NCBI RefSeq assembly: GCF_008974265.1
Contig: NZ_BKZW01000001.1
Span: 3,596,001-3,660,000 of the forward strand
Length of the DNA: 64,000 bases
Direction of reading: 5' to 3'
Origin: Dictyobacter vulcani
GTDB lineage: Bacteria; Chloroflexota; Ktedonobacteria; Ktedonobacterales; Ktedonobacteraceae
A program made the position numbers and the translations under genes. The notes below the pieces were generated by a model. It did not search any database, was not told the origin of the DNA, and saw only the letters and a list, made by a program, of their open reading frames with translations. Shown one piece after another: positions 45,355 through 53,911 of the stretch (positions are counted from its first letter, which is position 1; every line of letters begins with the position of its first letter).

Positions 45355-46919
45355 TCATGTGCCCTCTTCTCCATCGGAGAAAACCGCTTGTGATTCTGGT
45401 GCAGAAACCTCTGGTGAAGACAACACGACTCCTGCAATGGTTGCCAAAACGTCTAAAATCGCGAGTTGTTTCGCTCGCTCTTTTTTTTCGGCGGTATATA
45501 GTGCGGAGGTATAAGTCTGTTCCAAATAGTCAAGAGAGACACGCGCCTGATAATATCCAGGAGAGGTAAAAGGCTGTTCGTATCTCCGCATAAACCACTT
45601 CCCTTGCTGTTGCCCAGTATTAAAAACCATTGATGCATAGGCCGGTTTTTTCTGAAGGATGGAAAATACTGCTTGCTTGATCTGTTGCCATTCTTGTGCA
45701 CTATTAGGGAAGCGGAAAATGAGTGTGTATAAGTCATTCTCTTTCAGAAGCTGCTGTTTCAGTCTCCTGAGAATTTCTTGCTCAATTTCAGGGGTGAGGC
45801 TTTGCTCTTCCGCGGCTTTGCGTATCACCGTATGGAAGTGTTTTTGGTCAAGAGAGACAAGGGGTACTTTTTCTAATGCTGTCTGTAATATACCGTCATA
45901 TTCACCGCGAAAATGCCATCTCTTCTCTGCCTTGATACCCCTTTCTTTTGCGTTGAAAGTGAGGGCCAGGTCTTCTAATTCGCTTGTTGTATAAGGAGAA
46001 GGTTCTCCTCGTAATTGGGCAAGGAGGATACGCTGGTTAACCAGATCTGGATAACTGCGAAGGGGAAAGAGCGCATGAATATAGGCCGATACATTCAGAC
46101 CTCCATGACCCGAAATATTTGGACTATAGGTCGCTTTTCTTTGAGGATCAACTACTACATGATTTCTATAGAGGGCGGGAAGAGCTCTTACGGCGAGAGT
46201 GGAAGCGATGACCTGATTTGCCAGTATGATAAACTCTTGTTCCATGAGGTATGTTACAAAACGTTTTTCAGCATCAAGAAGAATACGCACACCATCCTCG
46301 GTTGTTACCCACCCATTTTCCAGGTCGTAAGAGGTTATGGCTCCATGTTCAAGTCGTATAGACCACAAATTCACTGCTGCGAGATAGGCGTCTTGAAACT
46401 GCGAAGAGAATGGCGCGGTTGGATCATCGCTTTCTTTTTGCGCTTCCTCGTAAGTAAACCTTTTGCGACTGCAGACAACAGTCTTCTCAAAGGATGGCTC
46501 TCCAACGTGATAAGAGCTATCAAGGGAAGAGTAAGGGTAAGTGTAGGACAAGGATGTGTTTCCAGCAGGCTCAGACTTCCTTCTGCAAGGGAGTCAGGAA
46601 ATAGAGGCACAAAAACTTTTTCAGGGGTGTAATGCGCAAAAATTCTGCGTCTGGCTTCGTGGTCAAGCGCAGGGGTAGTGAGACTGTTTATAAACGAGGC
46701 GACATCTACCATGCTGATGAAAAGAGTCAGTCCTCCTTCAGCCGTTCTTTCTGACCAAAAAGCAATATCACAGATGCTGGTAGAAGGACTATTGATCGTG
46801 ATCCCTTTGACTTCAGGACGTTCAAGAATCATGGTGGCAATGTGATCTTGTACAAGGTGACTCTCTCTAATGGCATCCTCTGAAAATGGCTGTGAGACTC
46901 TTTCTTCTTGGTCTGGCAT
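45355..46919 (-). pseudogene. RNB-domain (RNase II/R-like) gene, frameshifted and catalytically degraded
   Basis: The first frame (ATG 46919) holds the start of an RNB domain; the second frame continues from about 46540 with SFEKTVVCSRKRFTYEEAQ, as in RNase II/R, to a stop at 45355. The span of 1565 bases is one short of a multiple of three, and the frames join near 46515-46540. In the active-site loop the usual four aspartates (pattern IDDPST.DIDDAFW) read INSPSTSICDIAFW, so only one remains. Either the gene was already an inactive paralogue, or it decayed after the shift. It was probably an RNA exonuclease or non-catalytic relative. Confidence 0.75.
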
Positions 46920-47058
46920 ATACCCGACTCCCGTTCTCTCTCTGATACCAACAATACACGCCTAAATCCTCTTTTCTAGCCAGGGTATCGGTTTTTTCTA
47001 GAAAATACAAGGAATAAAGGCTTTCAAACGTGTTCATTTTCTTCGAATGCTGATTGCC

Positions 47059-47604
47059 CTAAATAGTGATTATTCGAGGTTCTTCCATTCCTTTTTTTGT
47101 TTCTAGGTCGTCTTGATGAGTGTTTTCAGACAATGCTATTGATTGCTCTGTTACCTTTTGTGCTGCTGTAGGTAGGCTTTTTAAGCCGCTCATTAAAAAT
47201 GAGGGGTAGAGAATGCGTGGTAAATCTTCTATATGGAACCATTTGAAAATTATAGGAATTGACCCTTCGTAAGCGGTTATTTGTCTATCCAATAAAGGTA
47301 GAGGCTCTACAGGTACTACCAGGTAGATCAACGCTAGTTCGTGATGTTTTCTTTGCTTGTTGTCTGCAAAAAATTGTTCGACTATCCAGAGAAGCCGATG
47401 AATACGGATCTCGATTGATAGCTCTTCCCGCATCTCTCTTTGCAAAGCCGTTTCGCTTGGTTCTAAAAGCTCTACTCCTCCTCCTGGTAACGTCCAGTAG
47501 TCACCATTGGGTTCTCCCTGTAGCAGAACATGCTCCAGAAGGAGTATAACTGCCGCAACACGGCAGCCAAAGCGAATGTTGTTTTCTGATATAAATCTTG
47601 TCAT
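47059..47604 (-). CDS. Nudix hydrolase
   Basis: A 181-residue cytosolic nucleoside-diphosphate-linked hydrolase. The Nudix box is GGGVELLEPSETALQREMREEL, here given in two parts: GGGVELLE and PSETALQREMREEL, matching Gx5Ex7REUxEE, with Ser in place of the last Gly. A preceding beta strand VAAVILLLEHVLLQGE is typical. GGAGG lies upstream but about 13 bases away, so translation may be modest. Substrate is not predictable: Nudix proteins cleave nucleotide sugars, damaged nucleotides, caps and CoA derivatives. It lies among decayed genes of the mobile region. Confidence 0.85.
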   Translation of the reverse strand: MTRFISENNIRFGCRVAAVILLLEHVLLQGEPNGDYWTLPGGGVELLEPSETALQREMREELSIEIRIHRLLWIVEQFFADNKQRKHHELALIYLVVPVEPLPLLDRQITAYEGSIPIIFKWFHIEDLPRILYPSFLMSGLKSLPTAAQKVTEQSIALSENTHQDDLETKKGMEEPRIITI

Positions 47605-47771
47605 TGTTTGTGGTCTACCCTCCTCATCGAGGAAAATGTTACGGGTTACAGATTATTTTAGAAGAAATCATGAGTAAGAATAATGTAAATGAGTATCTAT
47701 GTCAATACTGGCATGCTTCAGTCCAATCGCAGTTAGATTCCTGTGTTACCCATTTACTTTCCTTGATTATA

Positions 47772-47992
47772 CTCTTGATTACGACAATATGCAGAATCGT
47801 CCAATTCAAGGGACGGCTGATTGGCAACGATATCAGGTGGTTTTGGATGTACCAGGAGAAAGTCTAGACATTGCATTTGGTCTCTTACTGCAAGGCAAGG
47901 GACAGGTGTGGCTACAAGATGCTTCGATCATTGAAGTAGGAAATGAGATAGACGTGACATCTCTTAAAGAAACTAATAACTTCGAATCGTAA
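47772..47992 (+). pseudogene. Fragment of the RHH/jelly-roll gene
   Basis: A 73-codon piece nearly identical to the C-terminal domain of the protein at 5884: LDYDNMQNRPIQGTADW and GESLDIAFGLLLQGKGQVW match LDYDNMQDRPIQGTQDW and GESLDIAFGLLLQGRGQVW. The DNA is also clearly alike. The ribbon-helix-helix part and the palindromic operator are missing, and upstream in-frame sequence (from 47699) is unrelated. It is a truncated duplicate, probably left by recombination. Confidence 0.85.
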
Positions 47993-48048
47993 CTACTCAT
48001 GTCCTGATAGCAGGTAGTACATACGCGTCATGATAATGCCCAACCTCT

Positions 48049-48918
48049 CTAGTGCAAAGGATCTTGTTCGCTGGTGCTCAATCGGTCTAAATATTCCTCT
48101 ACAGTCGTTGTCTTATTGACAGCCATCTTTTCTAAGATGTATCCATGGTATTTGACCGCAGCCTCTTTAGAGCCTAGTCCAGGATTGTGTATGTTCCATG
48201 TCTTTTCGATCCGACCAAAGATATTCCGTTGGATCTGTACACCGCCTTGATCATCATGAAAGCGGAACGTATACATACTGATGCGCTCTACTCCTTCTGG
48301 TGACTCACTTGCCAGACCATGGCTCATCTTGTAACAGGTAAAGATGTTGGTGTTTACCCAATTGCCACCAGAGTTCATAAGAGCACGCTTTCTTTGCACA
48401 ATTCAATCGTAAAGTCACTCAACAGATAATGAGTGTGTGCGATCTGGTTAAAAGCATCTACAAGCTTTAGAGCTATTGGTTCAGGGATGGCTATCCCAAC
48501 AAAGAGGCAGTCAATAAAGCCAGGATTAATCAGTGTCTTAAAATACAAATCTTGCTTTGTTATATTCATGGCGACACACATTGAATAGAATCTCAACTTG
48601 CTTGGCTTGCCAACGTTTGTGCTCATATAATGCTACCTTTGTTATCCATGATGTCCAACGGAACCAACTGAATGTCTTAGAGAACCTGGCTCCGTATATG
48701 CTATGCCGCCGAACGTCACCAGGAAGAGCGCTATGCAGAATGAACTTGACTATCACCTTCATAAGATGGCAAAATTGTAGATGAGGATTATTGTTCAATT
48801 CAGCGTTCATATACAAGATAGCATGGTGATGATAAATAAAAACGTCAAATAATGGATAGATATTATAAAGTGGTCGTTTTTTATCAAACCTAATCCCAAA
48901 GTCTGCACAAGGTAGCAA
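48049..48918 (-). pseudogene. Possible decayed gene in three frames
   Basis: Three overlapping minus-strand frames (48918-48538, 48626-48375, 48399-48049) follow each other in order, and the whole span is a multiple of three (870 bases). This fits one ~290-residue gene broken by two compensating shifts. None of the frames has a good ribosome site, and none shows a domain I recognise. The last frame (MNSGGNWVNTNIF, TYTFRFHDDQGG-like polar sequence) is the most protein-like and could be a small gene by itself. Confidence 0.35.
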
Positions 48919-48947
48919 AATATTGTATAAAGAGAGATACGTGAGGA

Positions 48948-50252
48948 GTGGTGCAATTGCTTAAGCTATCCAATGAAACAAAGCAATTTATGCTCGATGA
49001 TGGGACAGTGGACTATGGATCGTTAATGCGCTATTGGCGTAAGCATGTGATGCAATGGAAAAGTGCTCAAATTCTTGCAGATGTGTATAATGAAATACTG
49101 ATTGATGAAGAACCTCTGACAGTAAGAGCAATACAAAGAATGGAGCAGCATAATAGAGTGCCTATGGACGAAAAAAGACGTAGATTGCTTGCAACAATAC
49201 TTAATATTCCTCCTGCCTATTTTGGTTTAACGCATCTCACTCCATACTCTTTGCCGATAAGCGAAATAAGCCTCTCGACTTTGCTGAACGCACCGATAGA
49301 CATCAATGAGTACACAGCAAGGCTACAAGACCTTTGGATACATTGGACTGATTATGTAGTGGCAGATGTTTTAGTTGATGTATTAACCCGGATTCATTCT
49401 TTGCAAGAAACGCTGATCTATGGTACCTCAAGGCAAAGGAATTTCATTGCATTGCTCCTTTGTCAGTACCTCATCTTATATGGAAATATGAGAAGGGATC
49501 AGGGTTATTCCGATTCTGCAATTACCTTTTTAGACAAAGCCATAAAGTTAGCGAATGAGAGAGAATATCAAGAACTAGGGGCAAAAGCATTTTATTTGAA
49601 GGGATATGCTCATTTCGATAAATGGGGTATACAGGATGACAAGCTCAAAGATCGCAAACAACTTCAGCTTGCTACCAATTCGTTTCAATCTGCTTTAATG
49701 TTAGCCAGAAAGAGTCAGAAAAAAGAGGCGTTCAACGGGCCATTAAATAGCGCTATTGTGGCGGAATTAGGACTTGTTGGGGCGTATAGCGCGCAATCTG
49801 AAAAAGATAAGACGAAAGCCCTGAATACGATTGACGAAGCCAGCACTATTATTCAACAACCTAATTTTCATCGTGATAAGCAGTTTATGTATATCAATGA
49901 TGAGTGGTATCATATCGATAAAGCAGAGGCTTACGTAGCACTTCAATGGGGGTATGAAGCGATACACCAATTGGACAACGTTGAACGAAGTAATCCCCAG
50001 ACAAGGCGACGATATGTATACACCGATATCGTAGAGGCTGATGCATACCTCACGAAAGGACAGATAGAAATGTCTGTTGCTTCCGCAGAAAATGCGTTGG
50101 ATTTTCTAGAAGATATTCAATCGTTTCTTTTTGTTACGCGCGTATCTAACATCTACAATACGCTTCGACAAGATAAAACATATGCTACTAGCCCTGATGT
50201 TGCTCGCTTAGGTGGAAAACTTCTCAAAGTTCAGCATGCTTATTTGTTTTAA
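48948..50252 (+). CDS. XRE-like regulator with TPR-like C-terminal domain
   Basis: About 434 residues. The N-terminal 90 residues look like a helix-turn-helix of the Ktedonobacteria XRE/TPR class (SLMRYWRKHVMQWKSAQILADVYNE and a following RAIQRMEQHNRVPMDEKRRRLLATIL); the rest is TPR-like helices (YSDSAITFLDKAIKLANEREYQELGAKAFYLKGYAHFDKWG). GTG 48948/48951 overlap the GAGGAG ribosome site, so TTG 48957 (eight-base spacing) is probably the true start. A TATAAA -10 lies near 48926. It parallels the regulator at 517. Targets are unknown; it may control nearby transfer genes. Confidence 0.7.
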   Translation: MVQLLKLSNETKQFMLDDGTVDYGSLMRYWRKHVMQWKSAQILADVYNEILIDEEPLTVRAIQRMEQHNRVPMDEKRRRLLATILNIPPAYFGLTHLTPYSLPISEISLSTLLNAPIDINEYTARLQDLWIHWTDYVVADVLVDVLTRIHSLQETLIYGTSRQRNFIALLLCQYLILYGNMRRDQGYSDSAITFLDKAIKLANEREYQELGAKAFYLKGYAHFDKWGIQDDKLKDRKQLQLATNSFQSALMLARKSQKKEAFNGPLNSAIVAELGLVGAYSAQSEKDKTKALNTIDEASTIIQQPNFHRDKQFMYINDEWYHIDKAEAYVALQWGYEAIHQLDNVERSNPQTRRRYVYTDIVEADAYLTKGQIEMSVASAENALDFLEDIQSFLFVTRVSNIYNTLRQDKTYATSPDVARLGGKLLKVQHAYLF

Positions 50253-50315
50253 AACAATGAAATATCTCTCAAGGTTGCCTTCCAATCTTTCTAAAGGGAA
50301 TAGGAGGCTTTTATT

Positions 50316-50663
50316 ATGAATGAAGAGGAACGAATCATGGATAGAGAGTGTATCGAGGTTCACACAACCATAGACACAAGAGAGGGTGAACAAAAGATTG
50401 CTGAGTCGCTTGTTGGAAGCCACCTGGCTGCATGTGTGCAGGTATCAGGCCCCATTACTAGCACGTATTGGTGGAAAGGCCAGATAGAAACAGCGCAAGA
50501 GTGGACATGTACAGCAAAGACAAGAAAAGATTTGTATAGCGCTGTTGAACAGGCTATTCGTGTCGCCCATAGTTATGAAGAACCTGAAATTGTTGCACAC
50601 CTTATTGTGGCAGGAAGCAAAGGCTACCTTGATTGGATTGTAAAAGAAACGACAGCAGAATAA
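50316..50663 (+). CDS. cutA: CutA1-family divalent-ion tolerance protein
   Basis: A 115-residue member of the CutA1 family, a trimeric ferredoxin-like cytosolic protein linked to divalent metal tolerance. Typical features: IAESLVGSHLAACVQV, ITSTYWWKGQIETAQEW and YEEPEIVAHLI near the end. AGGAGG lies eight bases before the ATG. It is a housekeeping-type gene lying between mobile-element genes, which suggests either cargo or an element boundary inside this stretch. The frame remains open after its stop, see the next entry. Confidence 0.9.
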   Translation: MNEEERIMDRECIEVHTTIDTREGEQKIAESLVGSHLAACVQVSGPITSTYWWKGQIETAQEWTCTAKTRKDLYSAVEQAIRVAHSYEEPEIVAHLIVAGSKGYLDWIVKETTAE

Positions 50664-50666
50664 ACG

Positions 50667-50888
50667 TGGCAACCTGTATCTCCTCCCGTTTATAAAGCCA
50701 TCCTTGGTGCGCTCTCCGCACGTGATGAGACCGCTGATATCTGTCGTGACAAAAAAAGAAGCTCCAAAGCAGATCCAGATTTGAGGGATACTGAGAATGT
50801 TCCCCAGCCAGAAAGTGGGATGGAGGGAACACGCGAATATGCCTTTGACGGCTACTCTATGAAACTCGGCAAAAGTATTATTGAGTAG
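50667..50888 (+). pseudogene. Possible C-terminal gene fragment after cutA
   Basis: After the cutA stop the same frame stays open for 74 codons (WQPVSPPVYKAILGALSAR, then a charged part ending in GYSMKLGKSIIE and TAG). There is no start codon with a ribosome site near its beginning, and the amino-acid composition looks coding. It may be the tail of a lost transfer-region gene. The rest of the region to 51006 is the leader of the TrbL-like gene. Confidence 0.35.
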
Positions 50889-51006
50889 CCTTCACAACGA
50901 TGCCCATTGAACTTCATCGCAATGCCCATTTCTTCAGGGCTATTTAGACTATTCTTTTTATAAAGCTGTTGTGTGTTTGCAACATGTGAGAAAGGATAGT
51001 GCTAGT

Positions 51007-52374
51007 GTGATTTATTTTCACCCTCCCCAGAAAACATCGTATGGTGTCACCTTGAAAGATGGATCTGCTGATACGTCCAGGCGACATACGTTCTTATTTG
51101 GTGTTTTCAAGCGAGCATTACGATTATGTGGATGGTGGATGGGCTCTCTTTTATGTCTGTGTGGCTTGCTTTTGGGTATATGGATCCTGCCACATATCGG
51201 TGAACTGCATGATTCAGTTGCCATCCCTGGACGTGGCCGTGCAGGTGTGGTAGAGAGCAATACTCCCCTGCTTAATCAGAAAATCTGTGGTCATCCAACT
51301 GTCGTATTTCAGCAACTTGGGTTTTCGAGCAAGGATGTCCCAACCACGGCGCTTCTTGCGCAACTGCCACTCCCACAGACGCATGCTGTTCAACAGGCTG
51401 GGGATATGAGTTATGATCCCCAAACGGATACTTTCTGTACGATTGGTTGGCGAGGTATTTATACCCGGTATATACAGCAATCTTCATTGCCTCCCGGCTC
51501 AGTTGAGACCGGAAATGGGACGGTGCCAGCTTCAACCAGTACGAGTTGGGTGCAGGATATTCTCAATGGATTATTCTCCTCGTTTGCCCATTCGTTTGCA
51601 GATTTTCTTCAAGGACTTCTGAGCTGGGCAAAGACTTTTGGCTTTATGTTTATTACGCCGGATGGGCTGACATATACTCAGCCTGTGGTCATCCATCTTC
51701 ATGCCTGGATGGTTGGGGTGATGGATAGCCTCCTTGTGCTCGCGCTGATCCTTGGTGGCTATAAAGTGATGCTTGGTCAGCATGATGTCTTACGTGAGTT
51801 TGCTCCAGGTTTCCTCTTTGCTGCGATTAGCGGAACATTTAGCTTATTTTTCATCACGCAGGCTATTCAACTGCAAAATGCGCTGTGTGTCAGTTTACTT
51901 GGGGTTCTTGCCAGTGCGGGGGTCGGTGACCTTTCCTTACCATTAGGTGTTATCAACTGGGCGACTGCGCCTGCGTATGAAGTACTGACCTATCTGATTG
52001 ATCTCTTGATGTGTGTGTGTTTGAGCATTCAGATGCTGGTCCGTATCGGTTTACTTGATTTCCTGATCGTGTTGGCGCCTCTCGGTCTATTGTGTTTTCG
52101 GCGTCTATGGATACATGCGTTTCTCTCTACCTTGTTGTTGCAATTCTTTCAGACGGTGTGTATTGGGTTGGGAAGTACACTCATTGCCAGCTTTGGACAT
52201 GCTAGCTACAGCGTAATTTCGATGCTGGTTGGTATTGCGACCTTATATATTGCGTTCAAATTGCCGGGGATGATGTTGTCCAATGTCGTGCGTCACAGTG
52301 TTGGTGAAGTCCATCGTGATGCTGGACGAGCCATACAGACCGTTGCAGAGTTTGCAGTCTTCAAGGCGGCTTAG
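51007..52374 (+). CDS. TrbL/VirB6-like conjugal transfer membrane protein
   Basis: About 455 residues from the GTG at 51007, preceded by AAAGGA; the frame is open to 50971 upstream. One N-terminal transmembrane segment (about 35-55) is followed by an external, Cys- and Pro-containing region, then five or six membrane helices between about 215 and 430 (VMDSLLVLALILGGYKVML, FAAISGTFSLFFI, LLDFLIVLAPLGLLCF). This topology is that of the VirB6/TrbL channel component of type IV secretion. It is the first gene of the transfer block and is 14 bases ahead of the CHAP hydrolase gene. Confidence 0.75.
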   Translation: MIYFHPPQKTSYGVTLKDGSADTSRRHTFLFGVFKRALRLCGWWMGSLLCLCGLLLGIWILPHIGELHDSVAIPGRGRAGVVESNTPLLNQKICGHPTVVFQQLGFSSKDVPTTALLAQLPLPQTHAVQQAGDMSYDPQTDTFCTIGWRGIYTRYIQQSSLPPGSVETGNGTVPASTSTSWVQDILNGLFSSFAHSFADFLQGLLSWAKTFGFMFITPDGLTYTQPVVIHLHAWMVGVMDSLLVLALILGGYKVMLGQHDVLREFAPGFLFAAISGTFSLFFITQAIQLQNALCVSLLGVLASAGVGDLSLPLGVINWATAPAYEVLTYLIDLLMCVCLSIQMLVRIGLLDFLIVLAPLGLLCFRRLWIHAFLSTLLLQFFQTVCIGLGSTLIASFGHASYSVISMLVGIATLYIAFKLPGMMLSNVVRHSVGEVHRDAGRAIQTVAEFAVFKAA

Positions 52375-52388
52375 AAAAGGAAACGTAC

Positions 52389-53117
52389 ATGTTCCGGCTG
52401 GTAGGTCTGGTACTGACCAGTCTCCTTGGCGTCATGAGCCTGCTTGTCCTTGTTGTGGTTATTCTTCTCGCACCATTTGGGGCTGTGTTAACGAATCCTG
52501 TTGTAGGGTTTGGTGGCGGGAACCTGCCGTATGTATCCAGGTCTGGGGTTAGCGGAACGGAGATTGCGGCAGGCGCACAATTGCTTGCCGATCATGTCTA
52601 TGGTCCCTGGGCCAATGAGTATGATACCGTCAATGACCCCTTCATGCGCTCGGTCGCGCAATTTTGGATTGACTCGTGTGGCTCCAATGGGGTGATCTGT
52701 TCGGTCGCTCAGAGTGGAAATCTCCAATGTGTCGAGTTTGTGACGGGAGCTCTGTTCTTGAGTGGTGTGCGTTTACCCTATGTTGATGATGCGATCAAAT
52801 TCTGGCCGGCTTACGCCTCCCAATCTGGTTGGAAGCGTGTGTCTGTCGCGCAAAGTTATCCGCAGCCAGGAGATATGGTGATCTGGCAAGGTGGGGAGTT
52901 CGGTCATATCGCCATTGTTATCAATGTGAGTCTGCCAAGCAGACAACATGATGGGCTGGTGACCGTGGCACAAGGCAATGGGATGGGCAATCGCTGGGAT
53001 GCTTCCCATCAAAGCAGTCCAGGTAACTGGTATAGCATGCCGTTGCATGCGAATGGAACGCTCGATACCTGGAATGGATATCGCGTATTAGGCTACATTC
53101 GACAAGACTCTAAATAA
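52389..53117 (+). CDS. Membrane-anchored CHAP peptidoglycan hydrolase
   Basis: A 242-residue protein with one N-terminal membrane helix (about 5-30, VGLVLTSLLGVMSLLVLVVV) and an external CHAP domain. The catalytic Cys is in NLQCVEFVTGAL and the His in FGHIAIVI, with a later Asn/Asp region after VTVAQGNGMG. Such amidases/endopeptidases open the cell wall locally so that the type IV channel can assemble, like VirB1/Orf169-type proteins. AAAAGGAAA lies before the ATG. It sits between the TrbL-like and pilin-like genes. Confidence 0.85.
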   Translation: MFRLVGLVLTSLLGVMSLLVLVVVILLAPFGAVLTNPVVGFGGGNLPYVSRSGVSGTEIAAGAQLLADHVYGPWANEYDTVNDPFMRSVAQFWIDSCGSNGVICSVAQSGNLQCVEFVTGALFLSGVRLPYVDDAIKFWPAYASQSGWKRVSVAQSYPQPGDMVIWQGGEFGHIAIVINVSLPSRQHDGLVTVAQGNGMGNRWDASHQSSPGNWYSMPLHANGTLDTWNGYRVLGYIRQDSK

Positions 53118-53158
53118 ACCCCGAATTTTTTGTGGCTCTTTTTTGAAAGGATAAGATT

Positions 53159-53452
53159 ATGATTTCTCTCGTTCCCTTTGCGTCTCTCTCAATGTTTGTC
53201 TTTTTGTCTGTCTTCCCTTTGGCCGATATTGGAACGGCAATTAGTGGTGTTGCTAATCTATTGGCTGGCTATCTGGGTGATGTGCTCATATTTGTGTTCG
53301 TGATCGCAGGCTATTTGTATATGACTTCGATTGGTGATGCCCAAAATGGGGTGCATGCCAAACGAGCCATTGGGGCAGCTGTTGCCGGTGGAATCCTGGT
53401 CGCTATCGCCGTCAAATTTGGTCCTACGTTGGCGGGTTTGTTTAAAAACTAA
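53159..53452 (+). CDS. VirB2/TrbC-like small membrane protein
   Basis: A 97-residue protein with an N-terminal hydrophobic segment (FASLSMFVFLSVFPLA), possibly a signal peptide, and two further membrane helices (VLIFVFVIAGYLYMTSIG and AVAGGILVAIAVKFGPTLAGL) joined by a short basic loop (NGVHAKRA). This is the standard layout of VirB2/TrbC pilin or pilin-like subunits. GAAAGGA precedes the ATG. The position before PrgI-like and VirB4 genes fits the VirB2-VirB3-VirB4 order. Confidence 0.75.
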   Translation: MISLVPFASLSMFVFLSVFPLADIGTAISGVANLLAGYLGDVLIFVFVIAGYLYMTSIGDAQNGVHAKRAIGAAVAGGILVAIAVKFGPTLAGLFKN

Positions 53453-53467
53453 TGAAAGGATGTGTTG

Positions 53468-53911
53468 ATGGCAATCCCACCATCGGATGCACGCGACCCT
53501 GCACGATATCAAATCCCGACGCATCTCAATGTGCCAGATAGAATTGCGATCCCGCTACTTGGGATCACCTTTCATGTCACTGTCCGCCAGGGGCTGATCT
53601 TTTTAGTTGGATGGAGCACGGCTTTTCAGCTTTGGGGACATCTAGAAGGGCTGAGCAGTGCCGGGAGCGCTGGATATGTCACCCGCTTGTTCGTTGTTGC
53701 GTTTCTGGTGCTGGCAACCTTTGTTGTTGCCACACTTCAAGTCGGGGGACGGTACCTGGAAGTCTGGACAGTATTACTGTTGCGCTATCATCGGCATCCG
53801 AGAGTCTCGCTGTGGCAACCTGTGGCGCTGGAAAACAGCATTCAGAGCTCCTATTTTGACAAGAAACATCAGACGCAATATCACGAAGAGGAAGGAAGCG
53901 CATGGTTTTAA
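53468..53911 (+). CDS. PrgI/VirB3-like transfer protein
   Basis: About 147 residues from the ATG at 53468, seven bases after AAAGGA; GTG 53462 is an alternative. The N-terminus IPTHLNVPDRIAIPLLGITF followed by two membrane helices (QGLIFLVGWSTAFQLWG and TRLFVVAFLVLATFVVATL) is the PrgI-family pattern, the Gram-positive counterpart of VirB3, which anchors VirB4 to the membrane. Its end overlaps the virB4 start by ten bases, indicating coupled translation. Confidence 0.75.
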   Translation: MAIPPSDARDPARYQIPTHLNVPDRIAIPLLGITFHVTVRQGLIFLVGWSTAFQLWGHLEGLSSAGSAGYVTRLFVVAFLVLATFVVATLQVGGRYLEVWTVLLLRYHRHPRVSLWQPVALENSIQSSYFDKKHQTQYHEEEGSAWF

